Source: Antitrichia curtipendula (lineage: Eukaryota; Streptophyta; Bryopsida; Hypnales; Leucodontaceae). From it: a DNA stretch of 64,000 nucleotides. Shown here piece after piece: positions 12,520-26,119 of this stretch. Location: assembly GCA_951230915.1 (NCBI GenBank), contig OX579638.1, positions 27,732,696 to 27,796,695 on the forward strand. The letters run 5' to 3'. Every line of letters begins with the position of its first letter. Position 1 is the first letter of the stretch. The notes beneath the pieces are model-generated. The model made no database searches and was not told the origin of the DNA. It was given only the letters and a program-made list of their open reading frames with translations. The position numbers were made by a program, and so were the translations under genes.

Positions 12520-13234
12520 ATTACCACAATCTTAGCCAACACTTTAGCATCATGACAATGCACTTGGGGGAGGGGACATGTCAAAGTATAGTCTAGCGTG
12601 GGTCTACACATGCTTTTACTAATTTACTTCCAACAAACTTTGAAAAATCACACAAAATTCATTTCAAGTGGGAATGTCTTTATTCGACATGCAAATAGCT
12701 TCTCTCAAACTTCTCAATCTCTTAAAAATACATAAGTTGACAAATAGCTTGGAGCTCCAAGGTGCTTGATAAGCAAATGTAAATGTTCATAGGTTTATTA
12801 ACCTTATATAGTAGGATTCATATATCTATCGAGGGTTCTTTTGTTGTTCATTTGGTGCATTTATGTATTAGTATGAATGTATGATTTTTTTTTCTTGGAA
12901 AGATGGATAACCTTTTATTAATCTCTTAAGGGCCAAGGCATTTTCTCCCTAAAAGCCACTTAAAATTGCCATTTCTACTCTCATGAGACATGTAAACAAA
13001 AATATGATTTTAGAGGATTTTAACCATAAGATCTTGTACTACACTTATATGCGAACATGTGACAAAAAATTTGTGACATTTGATTGAACAGATTAGAAGA
13101 AATTACATTTGAAGTTAAGTAAAAAGTTTTTTTTTACCTTACCCCAAGAATTGCATGTGACTTTGAGAGACATTTGTAACAAATTTTTGCACTATGAATT
13201 TTGAATTAAAAAAATTGCCACATTCTAAATCAAA
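12520..13234. other. AT-rich gene-free DNA with one solo TTAA-family end
   Basis: No gene is seen. A partial end of the TTAA family (CTTAAGGGCCAAGGCATTTT, followed by the internal 'aattgccatttctact' motif) lies near 12926-12990. Confidence 0.5.
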
Positions 13235-14606
13235 TTAACCCCTAAAGCCCCGAGGCCTTTTCTCTATCAAAACACACTCAAAACTGCCACTTCTATTGCA
13301 AAGAGCAAAAAACTATAAAAATTGGTTTTTTCTTGCATATATCTAATCGTAGGATCTTATACTAGACTAGTATGAGAATAGAGTTATTCGTAAAGTAAAC
13401 CCGAGTTTAGAGGTAAAACTGGGGTTTGAACCCCTGCTTTATGTAAAAAAGCAGGTGAAAAAGTAAAAAGCTCGCGCAATCAACACTAGCAAAACAAAAC
13501 TTGGGACCAAACTTTCTTTCGCATCGAAATGGTGCCTAAAAAAGTTTGGACCTAAGTTTACCTGTCACAGAAATTGTACATTGACAATTTGTGAGAATGG
13601 AGGGTGGAGAGGTTGTTTTTATAATGAAATCCACTGTTCTTTATGAACTCTCAAAGGATATGGGTTTATTTTAAGATTGAGCTCCTCCAAGCTCTTACAA
13701 ATTACTTACAACTCCAACCATTTACATATCCCATATGGGTTGCTTTACCTCCTTTCACCAATTTGTATAAGAGCTTGTTTAAAACTGGGTCTCAAACTAG
13801 GGATGACTTTACGAATAACTCTAATGTATGCAAGAAATTTCAGAAACTTTGACCAAATAGATTGCAAGATATTTGCATTCAAAGTGAAGAAAACAAGTTT
13901 TTTTGCACCTTGCTTGACTAAATTTTTGGGCTTTGAACCTATTTAACTTAAATTTTTTGTATTGCTGATTTTGATTTTCTAAGTTTATATGTTGAATACT
14001 TCAGTTGAGAATCTAGGAAAAAAAATTCAAGAAAAAAACACTAAAGTTTCACTCATTAAAAAATTGTTAAATAGAAGTAGGTTCAAGATTGAAGGAAAAA
14101 CTAAATCGTTAATAGCTCTGAGACAAAATTGAAATACCATAATCCCAACGGTGAGATTGTTCTAGCAAGCAAATTCAACCTTGTCTAACAATTTTTTTTC
14201 TGAAAATTGTAAAAATTGCATTAAAAAAAGAATCCTAAAAGTTATTTTTTCAAGAAGATGCTTAGATTGCCCGAAAAACTAAGATTGTCCATAACTTTTT
14301 CATTATTAGTCCAAATAGAATGAATCAAAGCTTCAAATGTAGACAAAAAGACATAGATTTTGAAAAAAATACTTAAGAAATTTATTTTGACTTTTTGTGA
14401 TTGTTTTGTGTTGCCCGCCAAATTTTATTTTTGGCATAACTTTTTATCCCTGGCACCATTTGAAATAAAAATTATATATCCACAAAGCTCTCTCAGAACC
14501 GCACAACCTCAAAAAATCACAAAATAATTCTCTACAAATTGAGGTCACAGGAACCTACCCAGACCCAAATTGTCCCTTGAGGGGACAAACGGGCCTTTAG
14601 GGTTAA
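13235..14606. mobile_element. TTAA-flanked TIR element, 1.37 kb
   Basis: The left boundary is TTAACCCCTAAAGCCCCGAG and the right boundary GGGCCTTTAGGGTTAA. The first TTAA is 13235-13238 and the last 14603-14606. The short ORFs inside (13643-13852, 13677-13946) match nothing I recognise, so the copy appears non-autonomous. Confidence 0.7.
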
Positions 14607-17236
14607 GTACACCTCCACTAATTTTCAGTGGTTACAGAGTCTCAAAATACTTCCACTAAAATCTTGCAATGCAACTACATTATGAGAAATAAGTACATCC
14701 TACACTTTTTTGCAATCAGATTTTTTGGCATGTTTTCCAAAACTTATAAATCCTAGCTGTAGATTAAAAGATTCAATCATTTCCACAAGATTAAAAAATT
14801 ACAAAAAAAATACATCCTCTAATTTCTATGCAAATTTAAATATCAATGCTATAAAAGAACTTTCAATCCTCTTTGGTTTTTATGAGGTGCTCATTGGTCA
14901 TCTTATTGGGCAACTCATTTACTATATTGACCATCCATCCCCTTGCACATGTTGTGCTACCACGGCTTAGGTATATTCACTAGTTGTCCAATTCCCACTT
15001 TTTCCTCCAAATAAAAAGGGTTTGTTATTGCCTATTTTGAGCTCATTGTCATTGTGAAAAGCTGTGGTTTTATGAGAAAACTATGCAAAAAAAATTTCAT
15101 GGGGTGCACATGTCATTCAACCATTGGTGGTTAAACTTTTCCAAAAAATCAGAAGGAGTACACGTGCCATTGGTTGAGAAATGAGACAAGTACTTGTGAC
15201 CTATCCACCCACCCTATATTTGTATTTTTCTAATGTTGTTTCTGCATGCAAACGATATGGGATATCTAAAATCTATTGGCCTTATAAATATTTGTATAAT
15301 TTTTATGGATATATATATATATATATGTATTCTGGATGTATCCATACATATTGCATATGTATTCCACATACCTTCCGTATTATATAATATGTATCTGTAT
15401 TCTAGAGCACCAATGGCTAAAATCATTTTTCACGACGGCAATCAACAACAATGGTTTATTTTTCTAAATGGAGATCAATGACATTGAAGAAAGGAGCAAT
15501 TTTTTTTCCAGTGAGATCAATGGCTCTAGGTTTTTTTGAAGGGAGGGGGGAGAAACTGAAATACAAACAATTGTTTGTTTCTTTTTGCCTCATTATCATC
15601 GTCATTGTTAGTCACATTTTAGCAACCCAACTTGTCACTCCAATTTGACTTTCCCAAAAAATGCATGTAACTTCTTTATCGGGCAAACAATTGAACTTTT
15701 ATAAATTGAGACAATAAGAACCTACTTGAATTCCAAAATTTTCCCTAACAAAACAATGGGATCATTTTTATTTCAATCGGGGCCCAAGAAAAAAAGTTAT
15801 GCCACCTTGAACTCAAAAAATTGTTTGTCAAGCAACACAAATAAATCACAAAACTCAAGTTAAATCTTCTAAAACTTTGTTTCTCATAGAAAATACTTTT
15901 GCCTATATGGAAAGCTTTTATTCATTCCATTTATAATAGTGATGAGAAAGTCGTGGAGAATCTTCAAAAAATAACTTTTAAGATTCATTTTTCAGCTTGA
16001 TTTTCACACAATTTTTATAAAAAAAAAGTTCCTTGCTTGCTAAAATAATTTCATTGTTGAGATTTATTTAGTGTATTTCAATTCCATCTTATAACTATAT
16101 ATGATTTAAATTTTCCTTCTAGCTCATACCTATTTCTATATAACAATTTTTTTCAAAATGAAAATCAAGTGTGTTTTCAAAATATTGTTTTCTGAATCTT
16201 AACCTAATTCTTCAACATAAAAAATTAGAAATTTAAAAACAATAGTGCAAAATTTTTAAGCCAACTAAAGAAGATTCAAAGTCAAAATACCTAATCTACC
16301 AAGGTGCAAAAAAGCTTGTTTTCTTCACTTTAAATGCAAATTTCTTACAATCTATGTAGTCAAAGTTTTGAAATTCCTTCCACACATTCTTGTATAGTCT
16401 AATCCAACATCCTAAAGTTAGATATAGAAAGGTAAAAAAATTGTCAACTTTTATGCTCTTCGCTATAGAAATGGCAGTTTTATTGTTTTTTGATGAAAGA
16501 AAAAGCCTTGAGACTTTAAAGTTTTTTAGTCAATGTAGACTTTAGGAGGGTTTATACATCTTTTCCCATTTATTAGTAAATTTTTCCTACAAAGACAAAC
16601 AGAGGCTACATGTTATTTACTCTTATTTATGATTTTTTGAACTCTTCTACAAATAGTTCCAAAGTTTTGAAGTTGTAATGGCATCACACTTTAAATGCAC
16701 TCCCATCTTAAAATGTTCATTTTAGGTACATCACAGAATCATATATAAATATAAATATATGTGCCATGAGACCAGATGTTTTAGATGCTGATGAGGATAT
16801 GGGCGACTGAATTGGTAAGAGAAAAGTGCAAAAGTTCTTGGTCAAAGGTTCTCAATTAACTGTTAACCAAAGGTGGGTTTGGCTGTATTAGGCACCAATT
16901 AAGTTAGCCATGATCCACTCTGTTTTCCGTATATGAATGACATTGATTCTGTTGAACGGCTTCCAGAGTCGTCTGAATCTGGTTTTCATGGATGTTAGTG
17001 TATCTTCTGCCATAATAAAAGTAAAGTAAAAAGTAATAATCTAATTTTTTTAATTCATTAAAACTTCGAAATCCAATATCTTTTCTAGTGTGAGTCGGAA
17101 CGCCACAAAATAAAGTCTGTGCATATCTCCTTGCAAAGAGCTTTCCAATGGTACCAAGAATGTGACCAAGGAATTCAAGGCTCTAAAGATCTCACCATAA
17201 CAAACAAACAAAGCAAAGCAAAACAAACAACTTCAT
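14607..17236. other. AT-rich gene-free DNA
   Basis: No gene is recognised. A solo right end of the TTAA family (GCCTTGAGACTTTAAAG) lies near 16505. A short AT microsatellite (about 15311-15324) lies within a TA-rich segment. ORFs at 15181-15648 are low-complexity. Confidence 0.5.
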
Positions 17237-17822
17237 TTAAACCTTAAAGTCCCAAGGTCATTTTTTTGTCAAAAAACATTCAAAAGTACCACTTTTGCTA
17301 CATTCACTTATAAAATGTAAAAATATATATTTTTGGAATCTAACCATAGGATCTTGTTCTACAATTGTGTTAGATCATGTGGTAAATTTTTTTGCAATGT
17401 TTGACCATATAAATTGAAAAATATTAACATTCAAAGTAAAAGAAAAAAATTATTTCAAGAAATTGCCGTGATTGTCCACATAACAAGAAGCTCCATAAAC
17501 TTCACATCACTAATCCAAATGGATTGAATCAAAGCTATCCATTTAGAAAAAATATATAATCCACTAGAAGAAAAAAAATATTAAATATATTATTTCAATT
17601 TTCTGTGAATTTTTTTTTCTTCCAGGTCTTCCTCGTTCTGAGGTTATTGTGGCATAACTTTTGCTTCTAGACACCGACTGAAATAAAAATTATTTTTCTA
17701 GAAAGCTAATAATTTCCTATCTTATGAGAAAGTTTCAAAAAGTTTCAATAAAAATTGAGATCATAGGAACTACCCAAAATCCATTTTATCCCTTGTAGGA
17801 ACAATGGAACTTTAGGGGTTAA
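17237..17822. mobile_element. TTAA-flanked TIR element, 586 bp
   Basis: The left end is TTAAACCTTAAAGTCCCAAG and the right end GGAACTTTAGGGGTTAA, with TTAA at 17237-17240 and 17819-17822. Inside the left end it shares the 'ccactttt..cattc' and 'gatcttgttctac' motifs with the copy at 13235-14606. Confidence 0.65.
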
Positions 17823-20030
17823 ATTTTAGAAGAATCTTCCTATCATCCTCACCATAAATGTTAATTCAGTTAGAGCAAGGTATACTAATTGTAGAAATTA
17901 TTTCACTTTTATCCTTTTAGTGATCATTCAGAGAAAAATCTTATATATTTATATTTTTGCTTAGAAATTGTGATCTCAAATCATTAGTGAATCTTGAATT
18001 GATTGAATCAACTTGCATAGTCACTAAAATTTCATGGTTCATTGAGTTGGATTTCTGAATTAATCAATTATTTAGGTTAACTTATGTGACATTATGGGTA
18101 TCTAATAGATTTTTTGAATGACAATATGAATCTAAAATTGGATTATTATTGAGTAGTATAACATGAATAAAAACATGCATTTGAAACACTTAAGATGAAA
18201 AAGTGATATTTCAATTATGAACCCATAAACTTGCCTTTTTTTGCATAATCAAAGGTGTAAATTAGCTTTAAATCTTTTTTTATGCAAAAATACCTTGCAA
18301 AAAAAGGTGTAAAGAAAATTGTTTTTTTCATTTTAAAAGAAAATATCTTGCAATCTACATGGTCAAAGTTTTTGAAATTTCTACCAATCATTCTTATACT
18401 AATCTAGTATAAGAATTTATGATTAGCTATGCCAAAAAAATGTTTTAAAATCTTTTGGCTCTTTGCAATAGAAACGGTAGTTTTGAGTAGTCTTTGATGG
18501 AAAAAAAGGCTTTGGGACTTTAGAAGTGAAGATGGCAAGTTGTTGAATATTTTTTCATTGTTGTACATATTTAGAAATATCAAATTCACAATTTTGTTTG
18601 CCAAAAAAGACAATTTGTGGAATATTCTACATTTGTTTTTGTCAACTTATCCTTGGAAAAAAAGAAGGTATATTATATATCATCAGAGCAAGCCATGTAG
18701 CTTTCCATTGTGGAGTACAGAAGAGGGTTATTCTTATCCCTTTGGATGACAATGCGTCTCTCTTAACTCCAAACTCTCTTCGAATGATAATCCAAACAAG
18801 ACCTCAAGATTGTAAGAAAATAGGTAAATCCACTACTTTATTCATATACCAATATGTTTACCTTTACTCAATACATTATTTACTTTGTTCCATCCATTGA
18901 ATTCATAAATTGTCTTAATTGAAGCCTAATTTCAATCCTTTTAGCCTCCATTCTACAATCAACTTATATCTATATGAATTGAATAAATTTTTCACATAAC
19001 ATAGAGAAAATAAAGCATTCTAAAATAGAGGTCATAGGTCCCCCCCCCCCCCCCAATTGTAGATGTCTCAAGAATATTAAAGGTTGACAAAAAATAATTG
19101 TTCCTTTTGGAAGCCCCCCAAAATACCCACTTCACTTGATTTTATCCTAGTTACCACATACAATTCACTTCTTAATAAATCTTTAAAGGACATTTTGGGT
19201 CTTCAAGAGGTTATCCCAAATTGGATTTCAAAATGCTATGGCATGGGTACAATGAAACTTACTCAAAAGGCCAGTCAATGATGAACTTTTGCCCTCCTCA
19301 AGGCAATCACGGCAAATTCATAGCTAATACTATTAAAAAAATTATGACAATAGTGATTACATTTCATCCAAAAATGGAAGTCAAAACCATCTTCAATATT
19401 CAGAAGTACGCTCGCAAGGAAGTCCTATTTGTAAGAATATGGAGGCCATAAAATAATGTATTTTTAGATTTCTTTTAGAAGGCACATGTCCCCCTACTGT
19501 GGAAATAGACCACAAATTTTTTAGCTTTGGATCATTGATTTGGGTACTCCCCAATACTAAAAATTCCTAAACCTCAAAGTGTGATAAATTAGCAAAATTG
19601 ACTTTTAAATATAAATATTTTTTTTAATTTAAAAGAAAAGGGATATAATTATAGTCAAGTTAACCATCTCCAATAAAAATTTCAAGTTTATGGGATTCTA
19701 CCGTCAAAAGTTATAGTAGAAAACAACTCCATCACTTTGAATGTGATGCAAAATAGGACCGGTCTTTCTTGCATTCACTTGTTAAATCCTAAAAGATTGG
19801 GGGTGCAAAAACTGGTACTGGAAAAGCCACATGGTGGCCTTATGGTCCTTTAGGGGTTAAGAAGAATTCTCTTATAACTAGTACTCCTAGTGCATGCCAA
19901 ACAAGATATCCTTCTTCTTATACAACATGATTGATGACATTCCAACCTATTGTAAGCTTGTAGCCGTGTAAGTGATTTTTGTTTCAACATCAAACTTGAG
20001 ACCAGTGTTTTCCATTTTGGTTTAACATTA
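17823..20030. other. AT-rich gene-free DNA with TTAA-family ends and a poly-C run
   Basis: A solo end of the TTAA family occurs near 18505-18528. A clear right end (GGTCCTTTAGGGGTTAA) finishes at 19860. A pure C run of about 16 bases lies at 19040-19055. ORFs at 19084-19281 and 19221-19451 are described separately. Otherwise I see nothing. Confidence 0.5.
19084..19451 (+). pseudogene. Possible coding remnant, family unknown
   Basis: Two overlapping open frames (19084-19281 and 19221-19451) have less homopolymer content than their surroundings and encode peptides such as NFCPPQGNHGKFIANTIKKI. This could be a frameshifted transposon or gene remnant. I recognise no motif and cannot exclude chance. 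Confidence 0.15.
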
Positions 20031-20310
20031 AGGTGTGTACAACCCAAATTGCACCCTACCTAAGCCCGCTGTCACCATTTTGTGTACATCTCCAAAATCA
20101 ATCACACGTCGAAGAAACAATTGTAGAACCTTTCCCCAAACAAAACTTTGACCCTTCATAAATTTTGCATACAAAATCCAAATGCCGCATTCATTCAAGC
20201 GTTGGAACCTCCTTTCACTTTCCAAGGGCAAGAAAGTATGAAAATTGGACAAGTCTAATAATAGTAACTATGCACACTAGCACAATTTAAGTGGCAATTT
20301 TTTTAAGGGT
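20031..20310 (-). mobile_element. Diverged minus-strand copy of the 270-bp TA-flanked element
   Basis: Reverse-complementing this stretch gives the same order of blocks as the copies at 24836-25107 and 25588-25854: GGTTCCAACGC, CATTTGGAT, GTATGCAAAA, TTTTGGAGATGTACACA. The left end reads TA then AGGTGTGTACAACCC. The other end is degraded and runs into the next element. Confidence 0.6.
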
Positions 20311-20311
20311 A

Positions 20312-20724
20312 AGGTAGTCTGCTCTAAAAGCATCCATCTTCTTCAAACCGCTCCTATAATAAGCTCTGGAATGGACATGAGGTGATCCTTAAATGGACCT
20401 CTTTAGCCATTGAGTGGATCAAGGACAAAGAGTTATTTATTGCAATAGCCAATCAATCTCCTTGGTTTCCCCACATTTTTTTACAAGTTGCAAGGGAAAG
20501 GATTTTGAGAGACCTATGGTCACAAATAGGTGCCTACAACAATAATCTTTGAAAATTCCTAACTTATTCTACAAATGTTCGAAAAATATGAAACGACTTG
20601 GATTAGAAGCCAATTCCACCATTCTTCCTATGAAAATTTACTGAAATATGAATCCTTTGAGGAGTTTAGCTTCCCCAAAATAGGCGATCAGCTCTTAAAT
20701 GGTCGCTTTAAGAGCAGACGACCT
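20312..20724. mobile_element. TA-flanked TIR element, TCTGCTCTAAAAGC subfamily, 413 bp
   Basis: The ends AGGTAGTCTGCTCTAAAAGC and GCTTTAAGAGCAGACGACCT are inverted repeats with TA at 20310-20311 and 20725-20726. No recognisable transposase is inside. Confidence 0.75.
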
Positions 20725-20799
20725 TACCATCTTTCTTCCATAGTTCAATACAAGGTGCATTGTCTGCCACGTCATGTCCACTGGACTGATATTGTGGTG

Positions 20800-21360
20800 C
20801 TGCGAACTTGACGCCATGCACGCGCGCACAACTGTAGAGCAGCAGACCACGACCAGATCGAAGTTTGAACACTTGCTACTTACTGAAAACATTTGCAGGA
20901 AATCCTGTGATCGATCACACCGTCCCACACTCCATTGACACCTCTCTTTTTCCCAAAGGAATGTCAACCCCTAAAATGATGGAAAGCTTCACACGCACCC
21001 GGTCCGATCCGGAGCTTTCACTTAATTGCACAACTATTGCAGACTTCTTGTTGACTGCTTTCCTAGGAACTGTAGATTTGTGGACCAAATAAGTTACGAG
21101 TATTTGGAACAAAAAACATCGAGCGGAAACGGGACAGGATTCAGTCGTTCAGTCAGTCAGTCGTTCAGTCAGTCGTTCAGTCCAAAGCTCCGATCCACGG
21201 CACTAGCGCTTCCCACCAACACTCAATCGACACCCAAACGTTTCAAAGAATGTCAACTCCGAAATACGGGAAGGAAGGGTGTCAAACACAATCTTCAGGA
21301 AATCGGAATCACTGTTACTCGACTTAGATTTTGGGGGCTACAGTTCATGCACTACTGAAA
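20800..21360. other. GC-richer unassigned stretch with TCAG-type short repeats
   Basis: Composition rises compared with the flanks, and several short ORFs on both strands are open (20865-21092 plus, 21026-21358 plus), but no domain is recognised. 'gttcagtcagtcag' units repeat at about 21138-21183. It may be a gene fragment or a captured sequence. Confidence 0.25.
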
Positions 21361-22170
21361 AGTTTTACTTACTCTATCAGATCTAGTGTGCAGGGAAAGG
21401 AGTACTGTACGTCTGTTATAAAAATTTCACTTGTGTTTTGTCCAATGAGATCGATAGCAATCAAACCCTGAAGTACTGACCGCGGAACTGTGGAAGTGAA
21501 AGTACTGCAACCACCTCAAGACGGACGTTCGGTATGGAAAATCCCCAAATGGAGCTTCAATTTTTCTAATTCCATTTCTGAAACACTTTTTAAAAAATGA
21601 AGTACCAACAGTATTTAATGTGTCATTGCAAAAACTAAAGTCCCAACATTCTTTACTCACGACAAATAATTGCAGGTCAAACTTAGCATTCGAGAAATTT
21701 CCCTAACGAGTCACTCACATGGGCGAGTGATTTTGTTATATTTTTGGTTTCAGTGATGGTTATCACATTGCCACAGTAAAAACAATTCATGTTTATTAAA
21801 CAGTTTCGAAAGGATTTTTGTATGATATATTGAATGCGCTAAGTTTAATTAGTGATTTATAAGATAGTGGTTCCCAATCTGGAACACCAGCCAGCCAGTC
21901 AAACATTCATATCCGTGGAAAAGGAATATACTGTGGATTTTATATTGAAGCAGTCGCGTGGGGAGGGTATGTACGTATTTGGCAAATTTGTAAACAGGTG
22001 ATGTTTCTAGATTTGAAGACTGCTTTGTAGATTTAGACTTTCTCCTGCAGATCAACAGCATTCTGAAAAATATTTTAATGTCCCTGGTATAGCCATGTAG
22101 GGGTTGCATTCAAAAGGCGTTGGAGACACGTGGCACTTGCAAATTGAGTAGGATTTCATAATTTCATCTA

Positions 22171-22598
22171 AGGTGATCTGCTCTTAAAGCGAAAATTTAG
22201 TGGGAGGAAATTTTCGGAAACGAGAGGAAAATATTGAGCGGAAATGGGAAACCTCTCACTAGAGGAAATTTGGGGGGTCGGGAGGGCCGTTTCGGGCCTG
22301 TTCCCGACGATGGTCCCCCCCGCAGTCCCCCCCGCAGTTTCAGGGAACGGCTGTTCCAAACAAAAAATTAAAAATTAAAAAAAATAAAAATAAAATCACA
22401 TTCTTGAAATGAAAAAAAAAATAGAAAAAAAAAAAAATTCCGACGTGACCGTCGCTCGGCCACGTCGGCGAGCTGCTCCGGCCCCGAGTTTGGCAGTTCC
22501 CACAAGCTGGGAACACGCAGCCCTCCACAGGGCTGAATTTTTTTCTAATGGTGCCATGTTCGGTTTTAGAGCCCGCTCGCTTTTAGAGCAGACTACCT
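22171..22598. mobile_element. TA-flanked TIR element carrying a GC-rich core, 428 bp
   Basis: The outer ends AGGTGATCTGCTCTTAAAGC and GCTTTTAGAGCAGACTACCT are inverted repeats with TA at 22169-22170 and 22599-22600. The interior (about 22270-22545) has the GGGAGGGCCGTTTCGGGCC start, long A tracts, a GACGTG...CACGTC inverted core and a CAGCCCTCCACAGGG end. The same order of blocks occurs at 59193-59425, so the core may be a second element nested in the first. Confidence 0.7.
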
Positions 22599-22599
22599 T

Positions 22600-24833
22600 A
22601 GCATTATTTAGTGATGAGAGAAAAATTTCACCACCTAAATTATTTCATTGCACAAAATTAAACTACAGGAGAATGATAGTAGAAAAACATTCTACAATAA
22701 ACATTTTCCTTTTGTTTTCTTTCTTTCTTTCTCGTTGCAAATGAAAGGATATATTCATTGCAAAACAAATAGTACAACCCAAAATAAGGGTCTAGTTTAC
22801 ACCAAGGCCAAACCAAGGACCGAAAGCACTCTAGGGTATCCCACTTTGTTAGTTGTGACTATGCAAAGTAGGAACCCAAGACATCAAAATAATAATCTCA
22901 CTTTATATGGTCTTGGTATAAAATCGAAGAGAGATTATAGCCAAGTTATATATGTCTATTGTATTAAATTTGAAGATTATCAATCACAAGATCAATTAAA
23001 TAGACCAAATTTATGGTTGTGAGGTTTTAGTCCATCATAGGCTTCTAGAAATTCGTTAGGCCGTCCTCAAAGAAGGGGTCAACAAAAAAGTTTCTAAAAA
23101 TTAAGAAAACATCATCTACTATAACCATGCATGATTCCAAGTGGACTTCTCATCCATGAAAAATGGCATGGGCCTTAGCCAAAGTGTAAACCCAATTTGG
23201 ATCATGCCTATCTCTCCACCACTATCATTGCTTTGATAATTCTAGCTAGAGGGCCTTTGGCCCGGCCATGGTGTAAAATAGCCCTAAGTCAAGAGTATTT
23301 TATCCCAATGACTTGGGAAACTAAACAAACTACAAATTGACTCCAACACAATCAAAGACTAGGAGAAAGAAACTTTCATCTAATAATTAAATTAGTTCTA
23401 CTACAAAAAAAACAAGATGCTTGATCCATTGAACTTCAAAACTCAAAAAAACACTTTTGGCAATTGCTATGTCCCTAAGTTATGTTGTCATTTTTCTTCA
23501 TAGACTCAATCTTCTTCTATGGGCTTCTCCTGTAAGGTAGACATCCATTCCTAATTAAGAATTCCTCCCTCATGTACCAATGGTGCGCATTTTCTTTCTA
23601 GAATGCACTCCATTGGTAAATGAAGAGAGAATTGAGTGCAAGGGTGGGAATGGTGCGTCTACCTTAGTTCAAAAATCTTTCCCATACCATAGCCACATAT
23701 TCATATGGTTGTCAAACCTCATATTTGAAGACTTTAACATTTCACCCAATCCAAATTGTAGGCCAAAGAAATTAGCCCTCCAATGAATGATCCTTTCTTT
23801 TTTTGTGGGGGGGAGGAAAGGACTTTGGGCCCTTTTAAATCGCCTTTTGATGTATATTGCCCTTATTTGACATAATTTTAAATTGTCTTCAAGATAATTG
23901 TACATGATCATGTAAATCAATTAGTGAAAAATCATGCATAATACATTATTTTAATACATGGGAACACCATATATTATTTAGTGTATCTTTTGCCATGATA
24001 ACCCATTTATGTGGATCTAGTGTTGTCCAGTTCTTGCTCGCTGTCGGTTCTTTCCGGCTGAGAGACAAAAATGGTTTGTTTTTTTAAGTTACACAAATCA
24101 ACATAATAAGGAATTCATTTTTACCGTAGTACGCTAATTGGCGTTACGTTATATCATCGGTAGCATACTAAATCAAGTAAACAACAAAAACCTGCTTCCT
24201 CAAAAGGAACATGATAATTTATCATCCGCCGCTTGCCTTTTCACAGATAAACAAAACCCACCAACACATCAAAACTCAGAATACACACGAAAATGGAAAC
24301 AAGACACAAAATATAAAACCCCTAAACCAAATTATGCGCCACTGTCAACACAGAGTTCCCGTCGTATTTGGCATAATTTGCGTACAAATGTATGCTTTTC
24401 AATAAATGCTTAAAATTGTTTACAACCTGAATCATGTGGCGCAACTGAAGAACCCCCCTGACTGACATTGTTGATAAGTAATATGAGCACCAAAGCGCTC
24501 AACATGGACTGTCGTTTTCAAGAGATCACAGATTAAGTTTCGATAAAAAAATCAAAACCTCCCAACATCAAAATTGTCTCCTTGAGTGTCTCTCTTCTCC
24601 ATGACCCTGAATATGCCTCTTTTGTTTTTTTAGTTTTTTTGATTTTGTCTTGGTTTGCCATGTCTCAGTAGTGCACATTTATGGTGACCAAAACAAATTT
24701 GTAAAATAGTGCGTCTGCTTTGGCATCTGTTCCTGTATTATACACAAAATACTGCAGCTGATTATTGAGCCAATATAGCCTGCCATGTTGTCCAAAACTC
24801 CAAATTCAATATGCTTCTTTCGACCCACTGGAG
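22600..24833. other. Gene-free DNA, nothing recognised
   Basis: ORFs such as 22648-23022 and 23580-23786 show no recognisable domain. Short identical or near-identical tracts exist but I could not define a complete element. Confidence 0.4.
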
Positions 24834-24835
24834 TA

Positions 24836-25107
24836 AGGTAGGTACATCCAAAACCATCACTTTTTGCTACTGAACCTAGTTACTATTATTAGACTGGTCA
24901 AATTTTCACATGTTCTTGTAGGCAAGTGAAAGGAGGTTCCAACGCACCAGAGAACATGGCATTTGGATATTGTATGCAAAAGTTATCAAGGATCAAAGTT
25001 TGGTTCTAAAAGCGTTTCTTCCACATAAGTACAGAACTGATTTTGGAGATGTACACATAGTATAGATGGCGGTTTAAGGTCAGGGGCACATTTGGGGGTA
25101 CCTACCT
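24836..25107 (+). mobile_element. TA-flanked TIR element, copy A, 272 bp
   Basis: The ends AGGTAGGTACATCC and GGGGGTACCTACCT are inverted repeats with TA on both sides (24834-24835, 25108-25109). It is highly similar along its length to copy B at 25588-25854, in the same orientation. Confidence 0.8.
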
Positions 25108-25318
25108 TAGTAGAACACTAGAAATGAAATTGGACTGGACTGAGCCAGGATTAGTTATTACTACAGGGATGGAAATAGTCTGACTTCCTATTTTCAGGTT
25201 ATTGTGGGAAGTACTTGGGAGTTTCCATTTTAGACTGGTTTCTAAAAATCCACCGAAGGCTGTACTGAAATACTGTGCGGATGTGGAGGTACAGTGGTTA
25301 CTGTAATTCTGTAGGGAG

Positions 25319-25442
<124 letters not shown>

Positions 25443-25587
25443 GTTTATCGTTTGGGGCATAACATTGTTAACCTTGGGAAGACATCACGGACATATAGTG
25501 TACAATTGGATGGCAAAGAATCCTTCTATGCAGGACAAAAGTGTAGATGATTATCTTTGAAATTTTGTGTGAAGGTCTTGCAAAATA

Positions 25588-25854
25588 AGGTGGGTACACC
25601 CAAAACCGCCACTTTTTGCTACTGAGCCTAGTTACTACTATTAGACTGGTCAAATTTTCATATATTCATGTTGGCAAGTGAAAGGGGGTTCCAACGCACC
25701 AGAGAACTTGGCATTTGGACATCGTATGCAAAAGTTATTAAGGATCAAAGTTTGTTTATGAAAGCGCTCCATCCAAATAGGTACATAACTGATTTTGGAA
25801 ATGTACACAGACTGTAGATGCCACTTTAAGGTGCCATTTTGGGGGTGCCTACCT
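25588..25854 (+). mobile_element. TA-flanked TIR element, copy B, 267 bp
   Basis: The ends AGGTGGGTACACCC and GGGGGTGCCTACCT have TA on both sides (25586-25587, 25855-25856). The interior aligns with copy A, for example GGTTCCAACGCACCAGAGAA in both. Confidence 0.8.
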
Positions 25855-25977
25855 TATTGTGACATCCCATGGATGTTTTTGGATTTGTTTTAAGCTAATG
25901 ATTCACATGATACAAAAAAAGATGCTTTCCACATTGACCAGTCTGTCTTTCTAGGATTAACTAGCTTGAAGCAGTCT

Positions 25978-26119
25978 CACTACAAGAAAATGGGTGTATA
26001 AATGACTTGTTTACAATGACTGTACAGACAACAATGACTGCAAAATAGTCATTTTGCAATCACTGTTGTCGGTGCAGTCATTGTGGACAAGTCATTTATA
26101 CACCCATTTTCTTGTAGTA
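25978..26119. mobile_element. CACTA-type foldback MITE, 142 bp
   Basis: It begins CACTACAAGAAAATGGGTGT and ends ACACCCATTTTCTTGTAGTA. The arms are almost perfect inverted repeats along most of their length. CACTACAAGAAA is the classic tip of CACTA (En/Spm) transposons. The last base has changed (GTA instead of GTG), and the 3-bp target duplication is not clear (TCT against TAT). Confidence 0.85.
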
